Of a stretch of 16,964 nt of DNA, positions 1-9,005 are shown in pieces. The position numbers and the translations under genes were made by a program. The stretch's first letter is position 1. Each line of letters opens with the position of its first letter. The notes under the pieces are model-generated. The model made no database searches and was not told where the DNA came from. It saw nothing but the letters and a program-made list of their open reading frames with translations. Source of the stretch: Xylaria sp. FL1777 (lineage: Eukaryota; Ascomycota; Sordariomycetes; Xylariales; Xylariaceae); the NCBI GenBank assembly GCA_022578965.1, contig MU400978.1:1-16964 (forward strand). Reading direction: 5' to 3'.

Positions 1-586
1 TTTATATTAATTATAAAAGCATTATTAATATGCTTTAAAGCTAAATTAATAGCTTTTTATTTGCTTTTAGCTATAATATATTAAATAAAGCTTAATTATA
101 GTATTTTTGTTGCAAGTTCTAGTTTTATAACATTAAAATAAAGTAACTAAGCAAAATATAACATTTTTAGTTTATAATTATTAGATTTTTTTTTATAAAA
201 AAAAAATAAAAAAATAAAAAATAATTTAATATAACACTTTATAGTTGCTAAGCTAAACTATTATAGTTATTATAAGTAAATATTTTATAATATTTATATA
301 TTAGCAATAGTTTTAAAACTTAATGTTAATTAATTTGTTTTTATTTTAAGTATATTTTTTTGTTTAATTTGCATATTTTAACTATTAAAATTATAAAGCT
401 GCAATTTTTTGCTTAAATAATATAAAATCTATACTTTTTAATGCTATTTAAATATAATTTAGTTAAACTTTATTAAAAAATAATATACTAAATTTATAGG
501 CATAAAACTTATTATGTAATAATAATAAGGCTTAATAATATATATATATATTATATTACTTGGGCTAACAGCTTATTAGCTATGCT
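1..586. other. AT-rich non-coding DNA
   Basis: No gene, RNA or clear repeat is visible here. I counted the C residues in positions 1-600 by hand: 39 in all, of which 23 follow G, 14 follow A, 2 follow T and none follows C. This context bias runs through most of the window and points to heavy C-to-T mutation on both strands. A short TA microsatellite (about 540-552) is the only low-complexity repeat. Confidence 0.6.
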
Positions 587-624
587 AGTTTTTATTTTTT
601 ATATATATAAGTAAAAACTGTGCT
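587..624 (+). repeat. Dispersed repeat, copy A (palindromic)
   Basis: The right half, TAAGTAAAAACTGTGCT at 608-624, matches 16 of 17 bases of copy C at 14694-14710. The one difference is G to A, as expected from the window's mutation pattern. The left part (AGTTTTTATTTT from 587) is close to the reverse complement of the right part, so the copy forms an imperfect hairpin over a TA-rich loop. A T-rich tract starts shortly to the right, as it does beyond copies C and D. It may be a transposon terminus or a small foldback element; no family can be named. Confidence 0.45.
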
Positions 625-639
625 TATAGGTTAAAAGCA

Positions 640-2030
640 AGCTATAAGCAGCTTACTTTTTTTTTAGTAGCTAGGTAAAAATATTCTGTATTTATTTTTA
701 GGTTGCATTAGTTTTGCTATAATTTTATTAAGTGCTTTGCTTTTTACTTTTTTGCTTTTAAGTTGTTTGCTTATTTATATTATACTATTAATTAGGTATA
801 TGCATTTTTATATAGTTATTTCGTAGTTTTTTTTTTTTTGTATTTTTTTTGCTTTGTAGTTTGTTTGCTTTAGTATTATTGCTTACTTTGTGCTACTTGT
901 AGCAGTTTTTTTAGTTTTAGCATTTATTTAGTTAAATGTGCTGCTTTTTTTTTTTAGTTTTTTTTTAAACCTTTTTTTATTATATTGCTAATATATTGTA
1001 GTTTGCTTGCTTTAATATTGCTGCTAGCTTTTTGCTGCACTAGTTTTTTTATAATTAAGTTATAACTAAGTTATAAGCAAAGTTAATTACTTGTTACTTT
1101 TTAGTTTGCTTTTTATATATTTATTTTTTAAGCTGCCTTTGTACTTTTTATAGTAAGTTTACTAAATAAACATAGCTTATAAATAGCTTATGCATTAAGC
1201 AATATAAAGTAGCAATAAGTAATAAATTATTTTATTTAGCTATTTATGCTAATTTTTTTCTTTTTTAACTATTAATTTTATTACTTTTATTACTATTATT
1301 ACTATATACTTAGCTTATGCTTGCTTTAATATATTAAAGTGCTTAGTTTATAATATAATTAGTTGCTAATGCGTTATAATTATACAAAAATTTACTTTGT
1401 TATAGCTACTATACTTTTTGCAGTACGTATTTATAATTAGTTTAGCCTAAATATATATGCTAACTAGTATTAAGCTTATATATTTAAAGTTATAAGTTAT
1501 TTTGCTGCAGTTTTTATTAGTTATTTAATTTATAGTACTAAATAAAGTAGCTAACAGTTTACTACTATATAGTTTAAGCTTTTATAACTGCTTATTATTA
1601 TGCTTTTTTGCTATAATGCTAATTTTTAAAATAAAAGTAAGTGCTTTAGTGCTTTGCGCTAAAGTATTGCTAATAGCTTTAAAATTTATATTTATTAAGC
1701 ATACTAAAATATTTAAGCTATGCTATTACTATATTGCTTATGTTATAATAATATGTTATATACTTTTTATTGCTGTTTTTTTTATGCTAACTATATAAAA
1801 ATATTAATAATTTTTATGCTTATAATATTATTAGTAAGTTTGCTAAGTATTTATAATATAAAAAAAGCAAAGTAAGCATTAAAAGTAGCAGTTATAGTTT
1901 TATAAGTACTTTTAATTATATTAATGTTTATATATTTTTAAGCTTTACTTTATGCTTATTTTAACTGTTAAAGTTCTTTTAATTTTAAGTACTACTAATA
2001 ATTTTTTAGCTTAAAAAAATTAATAAAGAA
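640..2030 (-). other. T-rich tract, possible decayed minus-strand element
   Basis: The + strand is markedly T-rich with many TTGCTT, TTTAGC and TTTGCT words, so the minus strand is A-rich, as old coding DNA often is. Every frame on both strands is broken by TAA or TAG at short intervals. A 60-codon ATG frame at 1616-1798 is Ile/Phe/Leu/Tyr-rich and looks like a composition artefact, so I do not call it a gene. An imperfect inverted repeat closes the tract: AAGTTCTTTTAATTTT at 1971-1986 pairs with 2016-2033, allowing a 2-base indel. No protein family is recognisable. Confidence 0.3.
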
Positions 2031-2033
2031 CTT
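1971..2033. repeat. Imperfect inverted repeat
   Basis: The left arm at 1971-1986 begins AAGTTCTTT and the right arm at 2016-2033 ends AAAGAACTT. The nine outer bases pair perfectly, then a 2-base indel, then seven more A/T pairs. The loop is about 29 bases. The outer part contains TTC and GAA, contexts that are rare in this window, so the arms may mark an element end. Chance pairing in AT-rich DNA is a real alternative. Confidence 0.3.
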
Positions 2034-2123
2034 CGATTGTTTATTAAAGCTTATATAGCTATATGCTATTTTTATACTAATAAAAATATTTAAGCTACGT
2101 TTATAGCTAATATGTAACTTTAA

Positions 2124-2273
2124 GTTATAATTAAAAAAGCAAAAAAAGCTGCAGCAAATAAAAAAGCTAGAGGTTTTATATAAATAAGCTAGTTAAAAGG
2201 TATTTATATAATTTTTAAGGGTTAGCATTATTATATATTTAGTAGCTAAGAGTTTTAGTAGAATTTTAGTGTT
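2124..2273 (+). pseudogene. Less-mutated island, possible decayed + strand coding fragment
   Basis: Around 2160-2270 the + strand keeps GpA and GpG words (GAGG, AAGG, GGG, AGAA) that are nearly absent on either side. The + frame whose codons begin at multiples of three runs from 2124 to a TAA at 2274. It has stops at 2181, 2190, 2223, 2247, 2256 and 2259, all TAA or TAG. Between them it reads as a Lys/Ala-rich start (KKAKKAAANKKARGF) followed by an Ile/Tyr/Phe-rich part. TAG can arise from TGG and TAA/TAG from CAA/CAG by the inferred mutations, so a dead coding segment is possible. The number of stops is not clearly below chance and I do not recognise the protein. An adjacent frame also reads Lys/Gln/Leu-rich, which weakens the choice. 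Confidence 0.2.
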
Positions 2274-4534
2274 TAATGCTTAATAAAGTTGCTTAATTGT
2301 TTTGCTTTTTTATAATATATGCTTTTTAACTTTTATGGTTTTATGTTTGTAATTTTATATTATTATTTTTAGTATTTTATTATATTGTGCTTTACTTTGG
2401 AATTTATAAACGTAAACTTATAATAAGCAGCTTTTTTAAAACTATAAATAGTAAATAGCTTTATAATAAATGCTTTAGCTTTTGCTTTATAATTATAGTA
2501 GACTTTTTTTAACTTAAAAAAGAGCTAGTATTAATGCTTAGCTACTTTTGCTTTATGTTTAAAAGCCTTTGTTTTTATATTTTTGCAGCTACTTATAACT
2601 TAATTAGTCTTTTAGCCTTGTTATAATAGTTAAGCTTTCTTATATTTAGAACTTATTTAGCTATTTTACGTGCTTTTTTTAAGTTGCGCAATAACTAGTA
2701 GCTTAGTTAAAAATTTGTTTGCTTTTTTAGTGTGCTGCAAATAAAGGCTTAATAATATTAAACTTTATTTTTTTTAATATGTTGCTTGCAGCTAAAAAAT
2801 TATATGTTATGTTTTATAAAAAGATTTTAAAAAGTCTAAAAAATTAGTTAAATAAAATTTAGCGCAATATAAAAAAAAGCTAGTATAAAAAGCATTTATT
2901 GTTTATAGTTATATATATTGCTTGCTTTTATTTAAGCAGCTATTATAGCTTAAATAAAAAATATAGTTTTTTAATTTTTATATACTATTGCAAGTTATTT
3001 ATTATAGTTTTAATAATTTAAAATAGTATAAAATAAAATATTATAAACTTAATATATTTTAAATATTTTTTTTTTGTTTTTATAAATAACGAAAGTTTAT
3101 AAAATATAACTAATGTTATTTTGTAGTTATATAATATTTAGGAATAAAGCAAACTTTTTTAAATATAATAATTTAAATAAAAAACAAACAGCATAAACTA
3201 ATAAATAATTAGTTGCTTTACTTATATAAGCTAAAATTAGCATTAAATAAAAAAAAAGCTATTTTTTTTTAAAAAAAGTAATAGTATGCTATTATAACTA
3301 TATAAATAAGTTAAGTATGTTTAAACTAGCAACTATAAAACAGTTAATTAAATTTTGCATAATATTTTTATAACTTATGCTAAGATTTTAAACATTATTT
3401 TTAAAGTTAAAATTATTATATATAAATATAGCATTTAAGTTATAAGTAATATATTTTAAGTTAAGCTATATATTTATTAATTTAAGTATTAAAACATTAG
3501 CTAATTAGCTGCTATATATATAATTTTGTTTAGTTATTTTATTTAGCTGTTTTAAAACAAACTTATAGCTAATATATATTTTAAATTAAGCAAAAGTATT
3601 AATTACTTAAGTTTATATTTTATTATTATAAAAGTAAATACTAATAAATTACTATAGGAAATTACTTATTAAAAGTATATATATACTTAATAATAAAGCT
3701 ATAATTATATATACTTTAATAATATAAAAAAATAGCATATTAGCTTTAGTTGCATTATAAGATTTATGCTTAGTTTGCTAATTTGTAAAAATACTTAGAA
3801 AAAAAGCAGCAAAACATAAAAATACGTTTTAAATTTAAAACTAAAAAAAATAAAGTAACCTTTTGATTTATTGCATATTATAAATATTTTTAATTTAGCA
3901 AAGCTTTTTATTAAAAGCTTTAAATGCTTTAAAATTAAATTTAGTAAAAGCTAGTTATTTAAATAAAGTAAAAAGCTTGTTTTAAAATGTAAAAATGTTA
4001 GCAATATTATAACTTGCATTATTTTTTTTGAATTTTATTTAAATACTACTTTTTTAAAAATACTGTTAAACTTTAAAGTTTTTTAATATATTAATTATTT
4101 TATGTATTTATAGCTTTAATTAATTATTAGTTGTAGTTTATAATAAAAGCTATTCTTTTAAAAACTAACAAAAATTATAGCTTTAATTATAATTGCAATA
4201 TTAGTACTTTTGTATATTTGTTATAATTTATTATTAGCATACAAAATTAGATTTTTTGTTTAAGTTATTGCTTTTATAATTAAAATTATTTTTAAAGTTA
4301 AAAATAATAAAAGTAGTATTAAGAAAATTAGTTAATTTAAATATAAGAAATAGCATAAATACTAGTATAATAAACTATATAAGCAAGCAAAGTAATTATA
4401 GAAAAAATAATAGTAAAAAAAACAATATTTTGGTTAAAAAATTTATAATATATAATGCAATAAAAACTAAGCGTTAAAAAAATACAAAAAAAATATAACT
4501 ATATATAAAATACAATAATTAATTAATTAAGTAT
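2274..4534. other. AT-rich DNA without recognisable genes
   Basis: This 2.3 kb stretch has a more even A:T balance than the T-rich tracts and turns A-rich near 3780-3860 and 4380-4500. It contains only short AT-rich palindromes and homopolymers. No frame stays open long enough to suggest a gene, and I see no tRNA, long repeat or regulatory site. A few isolated rare-context words such as TTGA near 3863 and 4029 show that mutation is not fully saturated. Confidence 0.5.
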
Positions 4535-4569
4535 GACTTTAAACAGATTTAAAGTTACTGCGTAAATAA

Positions 4570-4743
4570 ATTATAGTTTGTTGTTTTTTAAATAAAAACG
4601 TAAGCAAGAAAATCAACATAGTTGCTTTAAACCAAAATTCTAAGTTTGTATTAAAAGAGGTAAAAAAGGTTATAATTAGTAAAGAGGTAATATAGCTAAA
4701 GAGGTATAAACGCAAGGACCATTTTAGTTTAAAGCACTTAAGA
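4570..4743 (+). pseudogene. Near-intact small frame in an unmutated island
   Basis: This + frame opens after a TAA at 4567 and runs 58 codons to TAA at 4744, with a single in-frame TAG at 4693. There is no ATG at its start, so it would be a fragment or exon remnant rather than a complete gene. It reads as a mixed, charged protein rather than the Phe/Ile/Lys background: KKINIVALNQNSKFVLKEVK, then after the TAG LKRYKRKDHFSLKHLR. The bases keep GAGG, GGACC, CCA and TCAA, contexts almost absent elsewhere, so this piece escaped the mutation or arrived later. The word GAGGTA occurs three times (4656, 4684, 4702); the last two are 18 bases apart and in frame (codons for Lys-Glu-Val and Lys-Arg-Tyr), the first in the same frame (Lys-Glu-Val). 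I recognise no family. The TAG may be a mutated TGG (Trp). Confidence 0.35.
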
Positions 4744-4745
4744 TA

Positions 4746-5070
4746 AAAATTACTAATATATTTTTAGTAATAACTTTAATAATTAATTAAAATTATAATA
4801 ATATAAATTATAGTATATTTTTTATTATATATTTTTTTGCTTTTTAATATTTTTATTATTTAGCTGCTATAAAAACTATAAAGCATATTTTTTAAAGCAT
4901 TTTATATTTATAAATTTATATATGTTTAATTAAATAGTTTATAGCTTATTTTTAAATTTTAGTTTAACTTTAGTTTATTTAGTAAGCTTAATTAGCTTAA
5001 ACTATTTTAGTTTAAAGTTAACTATTAAACTATTTTTATTTTTAAGCTTATTAATTATAATTAATTAATA
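4746..5070. other. AT-rich spacer
   Basis: No gene is visible. It is one of the poorest stretches in G+C, built of TTAATTAA, TTTAGTTTAA and similar short palindromic words. A 14-base word ATAATATAAATTAT at about 4798 recurs in the inverted repeat at 5076-5089, but such matches are easily made by chance in this composition. Confidence 0.5.
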
Positions 5071-5114
5071 GTTTAATAATATAAATTATATATAATAATT
5101 TATATTATTTAAAC
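5071..5114. repeat. AT-rich inverted repeat (about 20-bp arms)
   Basis: The left arm at 5071-5089 and right arm at 5095-5114 are reverse complements except for one extra A in the right arm, with a 5-base loop ATATA. The inner 15 bases pair perfectly (5075-5089 with 5095-5109). It abuts the start of the G+C-richer island at 5115, so it may mark a boundary or element end, or be a cruciform-forming AT palindrome. Confidence 0.5.
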
Positions 5115-5159
5115 AAACGGCCTATTAGCTATATTAGTAGCTATTTGGTAAAACTTTAT

Positions 5160-5172
5160 ATAAGTAAAAACT
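5160..5172 (+). repeat. Dispersed repeat, copy B (core only)
   Basis: ATAAGTAAAAACT here is identical to the core at 607-619 (copy A) and shares 12 bases with copy C at 14694. The similarity stops after the core. It lies upstream of, and just overlaps, the decayed + frame that begins at 5164. A 13-base AT-rich match alone is weak; it is listed because the two longer copies make the family plausible. Confidence 0.3.
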
Positions 5173-5325
5173 TTCTTTAGAGCAAAAACTACCTGTATAT
5201 ATAAAGTATGCAACAGTTTTGCTACAGATTTTATTAATTTGCTGCCTTTTTTATATAATATTTTGCTTTAAATTTTGTATGCTAAGTTAGCAGCGCTTTT
5301 GCTTTATAATGCAAAAGTATAAAAA

Positions 5326-5337
5326 TTAGCGCGCTAA
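5326..5337. repeat. GCGC palindrome
   Basis: TTAGCGCGCTAA is a perfect 12-bp palindrome inside the decayed frame. A related perfect 14-bp palindrome, GCTTAGCGCTAAGC, lies at 5463-5476, and a split version with 8-bp arms is at 8407-8428. Each C in the GCGC core follows G, the one context spared by the local mutation, so survival of the core rather than function may explain them. Confidence 0.5.
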
Positions 5338-5462
5338 CAAAAGGGTTTTCTGTTAATTAGTAGTAAAGGTGCTTTTTTGCTAGCCTTAAGTTTTGCAAGC
5401 TATAAACAACATAGTATTAAGTAGATTTTAAGCACTACATAGCACTATATTTTTTATAAATT

Positions 5463-5476
5463 GCTTAGCGCTAAGC
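5463..5476. repeat. GCGC palindrome
   Basis: GCTTAGCGCTAAGC is a perfect 14-bp palindrome sharing the TTAGCGC...TAA core with 5326-5337. It is long for chance in DNA so poor in G and C, but the core belongs to the spared GpC context. Confidence 0.5.
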
Positions 5477-5755
5477 AGTAAGCTTTAAGTTTTAATTATG
5501 CTAAAAATACAGGCTATTTATTATATAAAAAAACTAATGCTTATATAGCGTTAGCAGCAAAAGCTAAAGCTGCTCGTTTTTATAGTAGCTAATATATTAA
5601 GTTAGTTACTTATGTTGCTATACTAGCAAAAAAGCAAAGTTTTTAAACTTTTAGCTTAGCTATTTAACTTTTAATTTTTATGCTTTTAGTACAGCAAGCA
5701 TGCAGTTTAAACTAAACTAAAAACAAACTAACTTTTGCTTTAAGGCAAAACAACT

Positions 5756-5827
5756 ATAAACTAAGCAAAACTTAAACCTATAACTTTAAAAAAAGTAGCT
5801 AAGCATATACCACTGCGCCATTAGGCC
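5756..5827 (-). tRNA. tRNA-like segment (decayed tRNA or SINE head)
   Basis: On the minus strand, TGGCGCAGTGG at 5820-5810 matches the pol III A box (TRGYNNARNNGG) at its first eleven positions. GGTTTAAGTTT at 5778-5768 is the B box GGTTCRANTCC with its C positions changed to T. Box starts are 42 bases apart, as in an intron-less tRNA. Read as a tRNA, 5827-5821 (GGCCTAA) is the 5' acceptor arm. The downstream side has only a shifted partial match (TTAG), as expected after mutation. A weak anticodon arm can be drawn with a TTT anticodon, but it has a mismatch and extra bases sit between the D and anticodon arms, so I assign no amino acid. The intact A box next to a mutated B box suggests a dead tRNA copy or the head of a tRNA-derived SINE. 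The end coordinate is estimated from normal tRNA length. Confidence 0.4.
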
Positions 5828-5830
5828 TTA

Positions 5831-6160
5831 TAAATTATATATAATTAAACGTTAAGCTTTTTAATATATTATTGCTTATGTTTATTATAAAATATAAATT
5901 ATTTTAATTGTTTTTTAGTAGCTTTTTTTTATGTTTTAGTTTAAAAAGTTTAACTTTTTACGTTTTTAATAAATCAAAATATTAATAAAAAGTAAAAAAA
6001 AATGCTGTTTTTTATATTATATTATTTTAAATAGTTTAGTTAAACTTTTATAATAAATTTAAAAAGTTTTTAAAAGTAATAAAGCTAAATTAAATAATAC
6101 GCATTATATTATAAATATTTATTTTTATTTTAAAAGCTATAATAATTATATTATTAATAA
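5831..6160. other. AT-rich spacer
   Basis: No gene or RNA is visible in these 330 bases, which separate the tRNA-like island from the hairpin island at 6161. Only short palindromes and A/T runs are present. One TCAA word near 5972 is unusual for the window. Confidence 0.5.
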
Positions 6161-6161
6161 C

Positions 6162-6185
6162 CCGCTGTGCTACTTTGTAGCGCGG
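6162..6185. repeat. G+C-rich hairpin
   Basis: CCGC...GCTAC at 6162-6173 pairs with GTAGCGCGG at 6177-6185 around a TTT loop, with a 3-base bulge (TGT) in the left arm. It is one of the most G+C-rich spots in the window, flanked by pure AT-rich DNA. It is followed without a gap by a second palindrome. A T-run follows, so a factor-independent terminator shape exists, but in a eukaryotic setting a transposon-end hairpin is likelier. Confidence 0.5.
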
Positions 6186-6238
6186 TTTTTTTACTTATGT
6201 ACCTATAAGTAAAACCGTATAAAAAGCTAAATAAAAAC
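6183..6238 (+). repeat. Dispersed repeat, copy D, with palindrome
   Basis: A palindrome spans 6183-6217: CGG, a T-run and ACTTAT on the left pair with ATAAGTAAAACCG on the right around GTACCT. The left T-run is three bases longer than the right A-run. From 6205 the copy aligns without gaps over 34 bases with copy C at 14693-14726, with 26 identities including 16 in a row (AAAGCTAAATAAAAAC, ending at 6238). A T-rich tract begins about 100 bases further right. A transposon end or foldback element is the best guess. Confidence 0.5.
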
Positions 6239-6241
6239 CCC

Positions 6242-6295
6242 ATGCAACAATATTTACGCTACTACCTCGAAGTTTTTTTACTTTATAACAACTAG
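6242..6295 (+). CDS. Short ATG frame in less-mutated island (doubtful)
   Basis: An ATG at 6242, four bases after copy D of the repeat, opens 17 codons reading MQQYLRYYLEVFLLYNN before TAG at 6293. It keeps CTC, TCG and ACC codons whose contexts are rare here, so the segment escaped mutation. The same frame continues past the stop with further stops at 6326 and 6329, and reads Phe/Leu/Lys-rich beyond. It may be the 5' end of a dead transposon gene, with the repeat as its leader, or simply chance. Too short to assign; I give it low confidence as a coding region. Confidence 0.15.
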   Translation: MQQYLRYYLEVFLLYNN

Positions 6296-6339
6296 TTTTT
6301 ATTAACTAGCTCGCTAAATAAAAAGTAATAATTAAAAAG

Positions 6340-8990
6340 CAAAAAAACTCTTTTTAAAGCTTTTAAACCTTTTGCTTTTTTAAAAAGCACATAAAAGCTT
6401 TTTTTTTATCTTTTAAGACTTTTAAAAAAACGCTTTTGCTTTTTTTGCCGGTTTTTTCCTTATTTTTTGCTTTTTTTCTTTTTTTTTTATTTTTTTTTAT
6501 TTTAACTACTTTATTATATATTACTATTTTATTAGTAACAAATAGCTACTTTATAATATTACTTGCAGCTTTAAGCTTTTTTATAGCTAGTTATAAATTT
6601 TTATTAATTTATAGCAGTTTAGCTGCAAAGCTTTTTTATAGCTGCTTTTTTTTATTTTTTAATAGGTTATAACATAGAACTATATGCTAAAAAGTTTTTT
6701 TTTTTTTTGCATATTTGCAAAAAAGCGTAAAAAAGCTTAAAACTTTTTTTTTATATAAAAACGCCTTTAGCTTTATTTTTTTAATACGCATTTATATTAT
6801 TATAGCTGCTTTATACTTTAATAATTTGCTATATTTTTTAAAAGCTTTGTTTTTGCTAAGCTTTTGCTTAATTATTACTAAATAGCTACTGCTTGTTTTA
6901 GTTTAGCTTTATTTGCTTATTTATTTTTTTTTAGTACAATCTTAAGTTTTTTTTTTTTTAATTACTTTTTTTGCTAAAAGTTTAAAGCTAACGTTAGATT
7001 TTCTTTAGCTATACTTTTGCTATTGCTTATAAGCTTGCTTTTTGTTTAATTTTTAGCTTTTTAGGCTTTTGTATTTTAAATAAAAGTCCTAATTTTTTTT
7101 GTTGCTTTTTAGATTAATTTTCTCGCTATTAAGCTTTTTATGTAATGTTTGCAAGCTGCTGTTTTACTGCTAAAATATAGGTTAATAAAAAAAATCTTTA
7201 TTTTAGTTTTTAAGTACTTTATTTTAGTTGCTTTAAAAGCTTTAGCTATATGTTTAAAGCATTTATTTTAAGTTGTTACTAATAAGTTAGCAATGCTTTT
7301 TGTTTTATTTTCTTTAAAGTTTTTATGTTAAGTTATTATGCTATAAGCTAAAATGCTTTATATTATTACAATATATATTTATTTTGCTTTTATTACGCTG
7401 CTGCTTTATATAAAGTTCTGCAGCTTAATTACTACGTATAACTAAATGCTTAGTTTTTTTTTAAGCTTTACTAAGTATTTTTTTTATTTTATATTTTTAT
7501 TAAACTATATTTTTAAAAACTTTGCGCTATTTTTTAGGTATATTGTTATATTAAAAAAGTGTACTACTTGCATAAGCGCTATTTTATTACTAAAAAAATG
7601 CATTAATTTGCTTTTTTGTAGTATAAATTTTATTTTATGTTATTTTGCTTAGCTTTTATATATTTTTTATACTGCTTTTAAAGCTTTGCAGTTTTGCTTT
7701 ATATTTAAGTTTGCTATAATAAAGTTAGTATTATTAGCAAAGCTAATTATTACTAGTTTTTAGTATATAATAAAGTTATTATAAAGTATTAAAATATACA
7801 AAAAGAAAAAAAGAAATAAAAGCAAAAACTTTTAAAAAACTTTAGTTTTTAGCGCTATTAGCTAAAATACTGCTTTATTAAAGCAAAAACATACTATGCA
7901 GTTTAATATAAAAAAGTTTACCTATATAACTATTTAAAAAAAAAAGCTTTTTTATTGCAAAATATATATTATTTTTTTTTTATTAATAGTATTAAAAGCT
8001 TTTATAATGTTTAGCTATAGCAAAAACGCTATGCTTTTTTTGCTAATTGCTTTTTTTGCTGTTTTTAATATTAGTTTAATAGCTATATTTATTAACTTGT
8101 TTTATTTATTATTTATTTAGTTATTTAGCAAAAAGCTTTTTTATTTAGCTACTTTTGCTATATAATAATATAGCTTTTTTTTTAGTACTTTTTTTACTAT
8201 ATAAATAAGCATAATAAAGTGCTACTTTTTAGCTGTTCTTTTAGTTTTTTTTAACTTTTTAGGTTTAAATATAACTATTACTTTTGCTTGCTTAAATTAT
8301 ACTAAGTAATACTTTAATAAAAAGCTAGCAATATATAATATTGCTATTTTTTTTGCTAAAGTAAGTTTATAAGCTTTAAAAAAGCTATTAAATAGCAAGT
8401 TATTTTTTAGCGCTTTTTATAGCGCTAACTTTTATATTAACAATATTATATCTTTTTTTTTTGTATTAATATTAATTATAAACTTTTAATAGTTATTATA
8501 AGTTAAGTTTTTTTTAAGTATATTAAATAAGTTTGCTAATAGTGCAAAAAAAAAGCATTTTATTAGTAAAGCTATCTTTTTTTTAAAAATATTAGCAAAA
8601 AGCAGCTTATTTTTTGTTTGTTTTAGCAATAAAATTGCAGTAATCTTTAAAGCTAGCTTATAAGCAAACTTTGCTTATTTAGCTAAGCTTTATAATAACT
8701 TAAAATTTTTAAATGCTTTTATAAATACTTATTTCTAGCTATGTTTTTACGTTTTTTTTACTTTATTGCTAAAAGCTTTTTTCTTTTTTTTAAAAGCTTA
8801 CTATGCTGCTTTAGTTCTTTTGCTTTAAAACTTATAATACGCTTGTTTTGCTTTTTTTTCCGTTTTAACTACTTTTAAGAACTACTAAAGTAATGCTTAG
8901 TATTTCCTTTTTACAGTTTTTTTAAGCGTTATTTTATTTGCTATTTTTACTAGCTGCTAAATTAAAAAGTTAAAAACATTATTTAGCTTA
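6340..8990 (-). other. Long T-rich tract, possible decayed minus-strand element
   Basis: About 2.65 kb of strongly T-rich + strand built of TTTGCT, TTAGC and long T-runs. The two ATG frames on the + strand, 6436-6672 (78 codons) and 7446-7652 (68 codons), are almost purely Phe/Leu/Ile/Tyr and have no domain or start signal, so I treat them as artefacts of T-richness. If the tract was once coding, the A-rich minus strand is the likelier sense strand, yet TAA/TAG break every frame. Copy D of the dispersed repeat is at its left edge. AAGCTAAATAA of that repeat recurs in inverted orientation at 8979-8989, near its right edge, which would suit an element with inverted ends but is short enough to be chance. 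Confidence 0.3.
8407..8428. repeat. GCGC inverted repeat
   Basis: TTAGCGCT at 8407-8414 and AGCGCTAA at 8421-8428 are perfect reverse complements around a 6-base loop TTTTAT. The arms match the core of the palindromes at 5326-5337 and 5463-5476. Confidence 0.5.
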
Positions 8991-9005
8991 CTAAATATAC
9001 TATAA

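Larger units (their letters stand above)
5164..5643 (+). pseudogene. Decayed + strand coding region, family unknown
   Basis: A single + frame (codons starting at 5164) can be followed for 160 codons from the TAA at 5161 to the TAA at 5644. It is broken by seven stops: TAA at 5269, 5320, 5335, 5479 and 5590, and TAG at 5422 and 5440. By composition I would expect about 13. The translation between stops is protein-like: AKTTCIYKVCNSFATDFINL near the start, KGFLLISSKGAFLLALSFAS in the middle (5341-5400), and YAKNTGYLLYKKTNAYIALA then AKAKAARFYSS before the stop at 5590. All seven stops could come from Gln (CAA/CAG) or Trp (TGG) codons by C-to-T or G-to-A change. No ATG start is evident. The surrounding 700 bases are richer in G+C than their neighbours. 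I do not recognise the product; a transposon protein is the likeliest class. It faces the tRNA-like segment at 5756-5827, which is on the other strand. Confidence 0.35.

Noticed and set aside
540..552. TA dinucleotide run
   Set aside because: Short microsatellite, common in such DNA; no further meaning seen.
1616..1798. 60-codon + strand ATG frame resembling a membrane peptide
   Set aside because: Hydrophobicity follows from TTT/ATT/TTA codons. The length is within chance for DNA of this composition and no neighbour supports it.
4570..4743. GAGGTA repeats as bacterial ribosome-binding sites
   Set aside because: No start codon at suitable spacing and no bacterial gene nearby; the copies lie inside one reading frame.
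6436..6672. 78-codon + strand ATG frame
   Set aside because: Almost only Phe, Leu, Ile, Tyr and Ser, as any T-rich DNA would give. No leader, domain or start context, and it lies in a tract where the opposite strand is the likelier old coding strand.
7446..7652. 68-codon + strand ATG frame
   Set aside because: Same T-rich composition artefact. A few Cys codons (CTTGCATAAGCG region) gave no recognisable metal-binding spacing.
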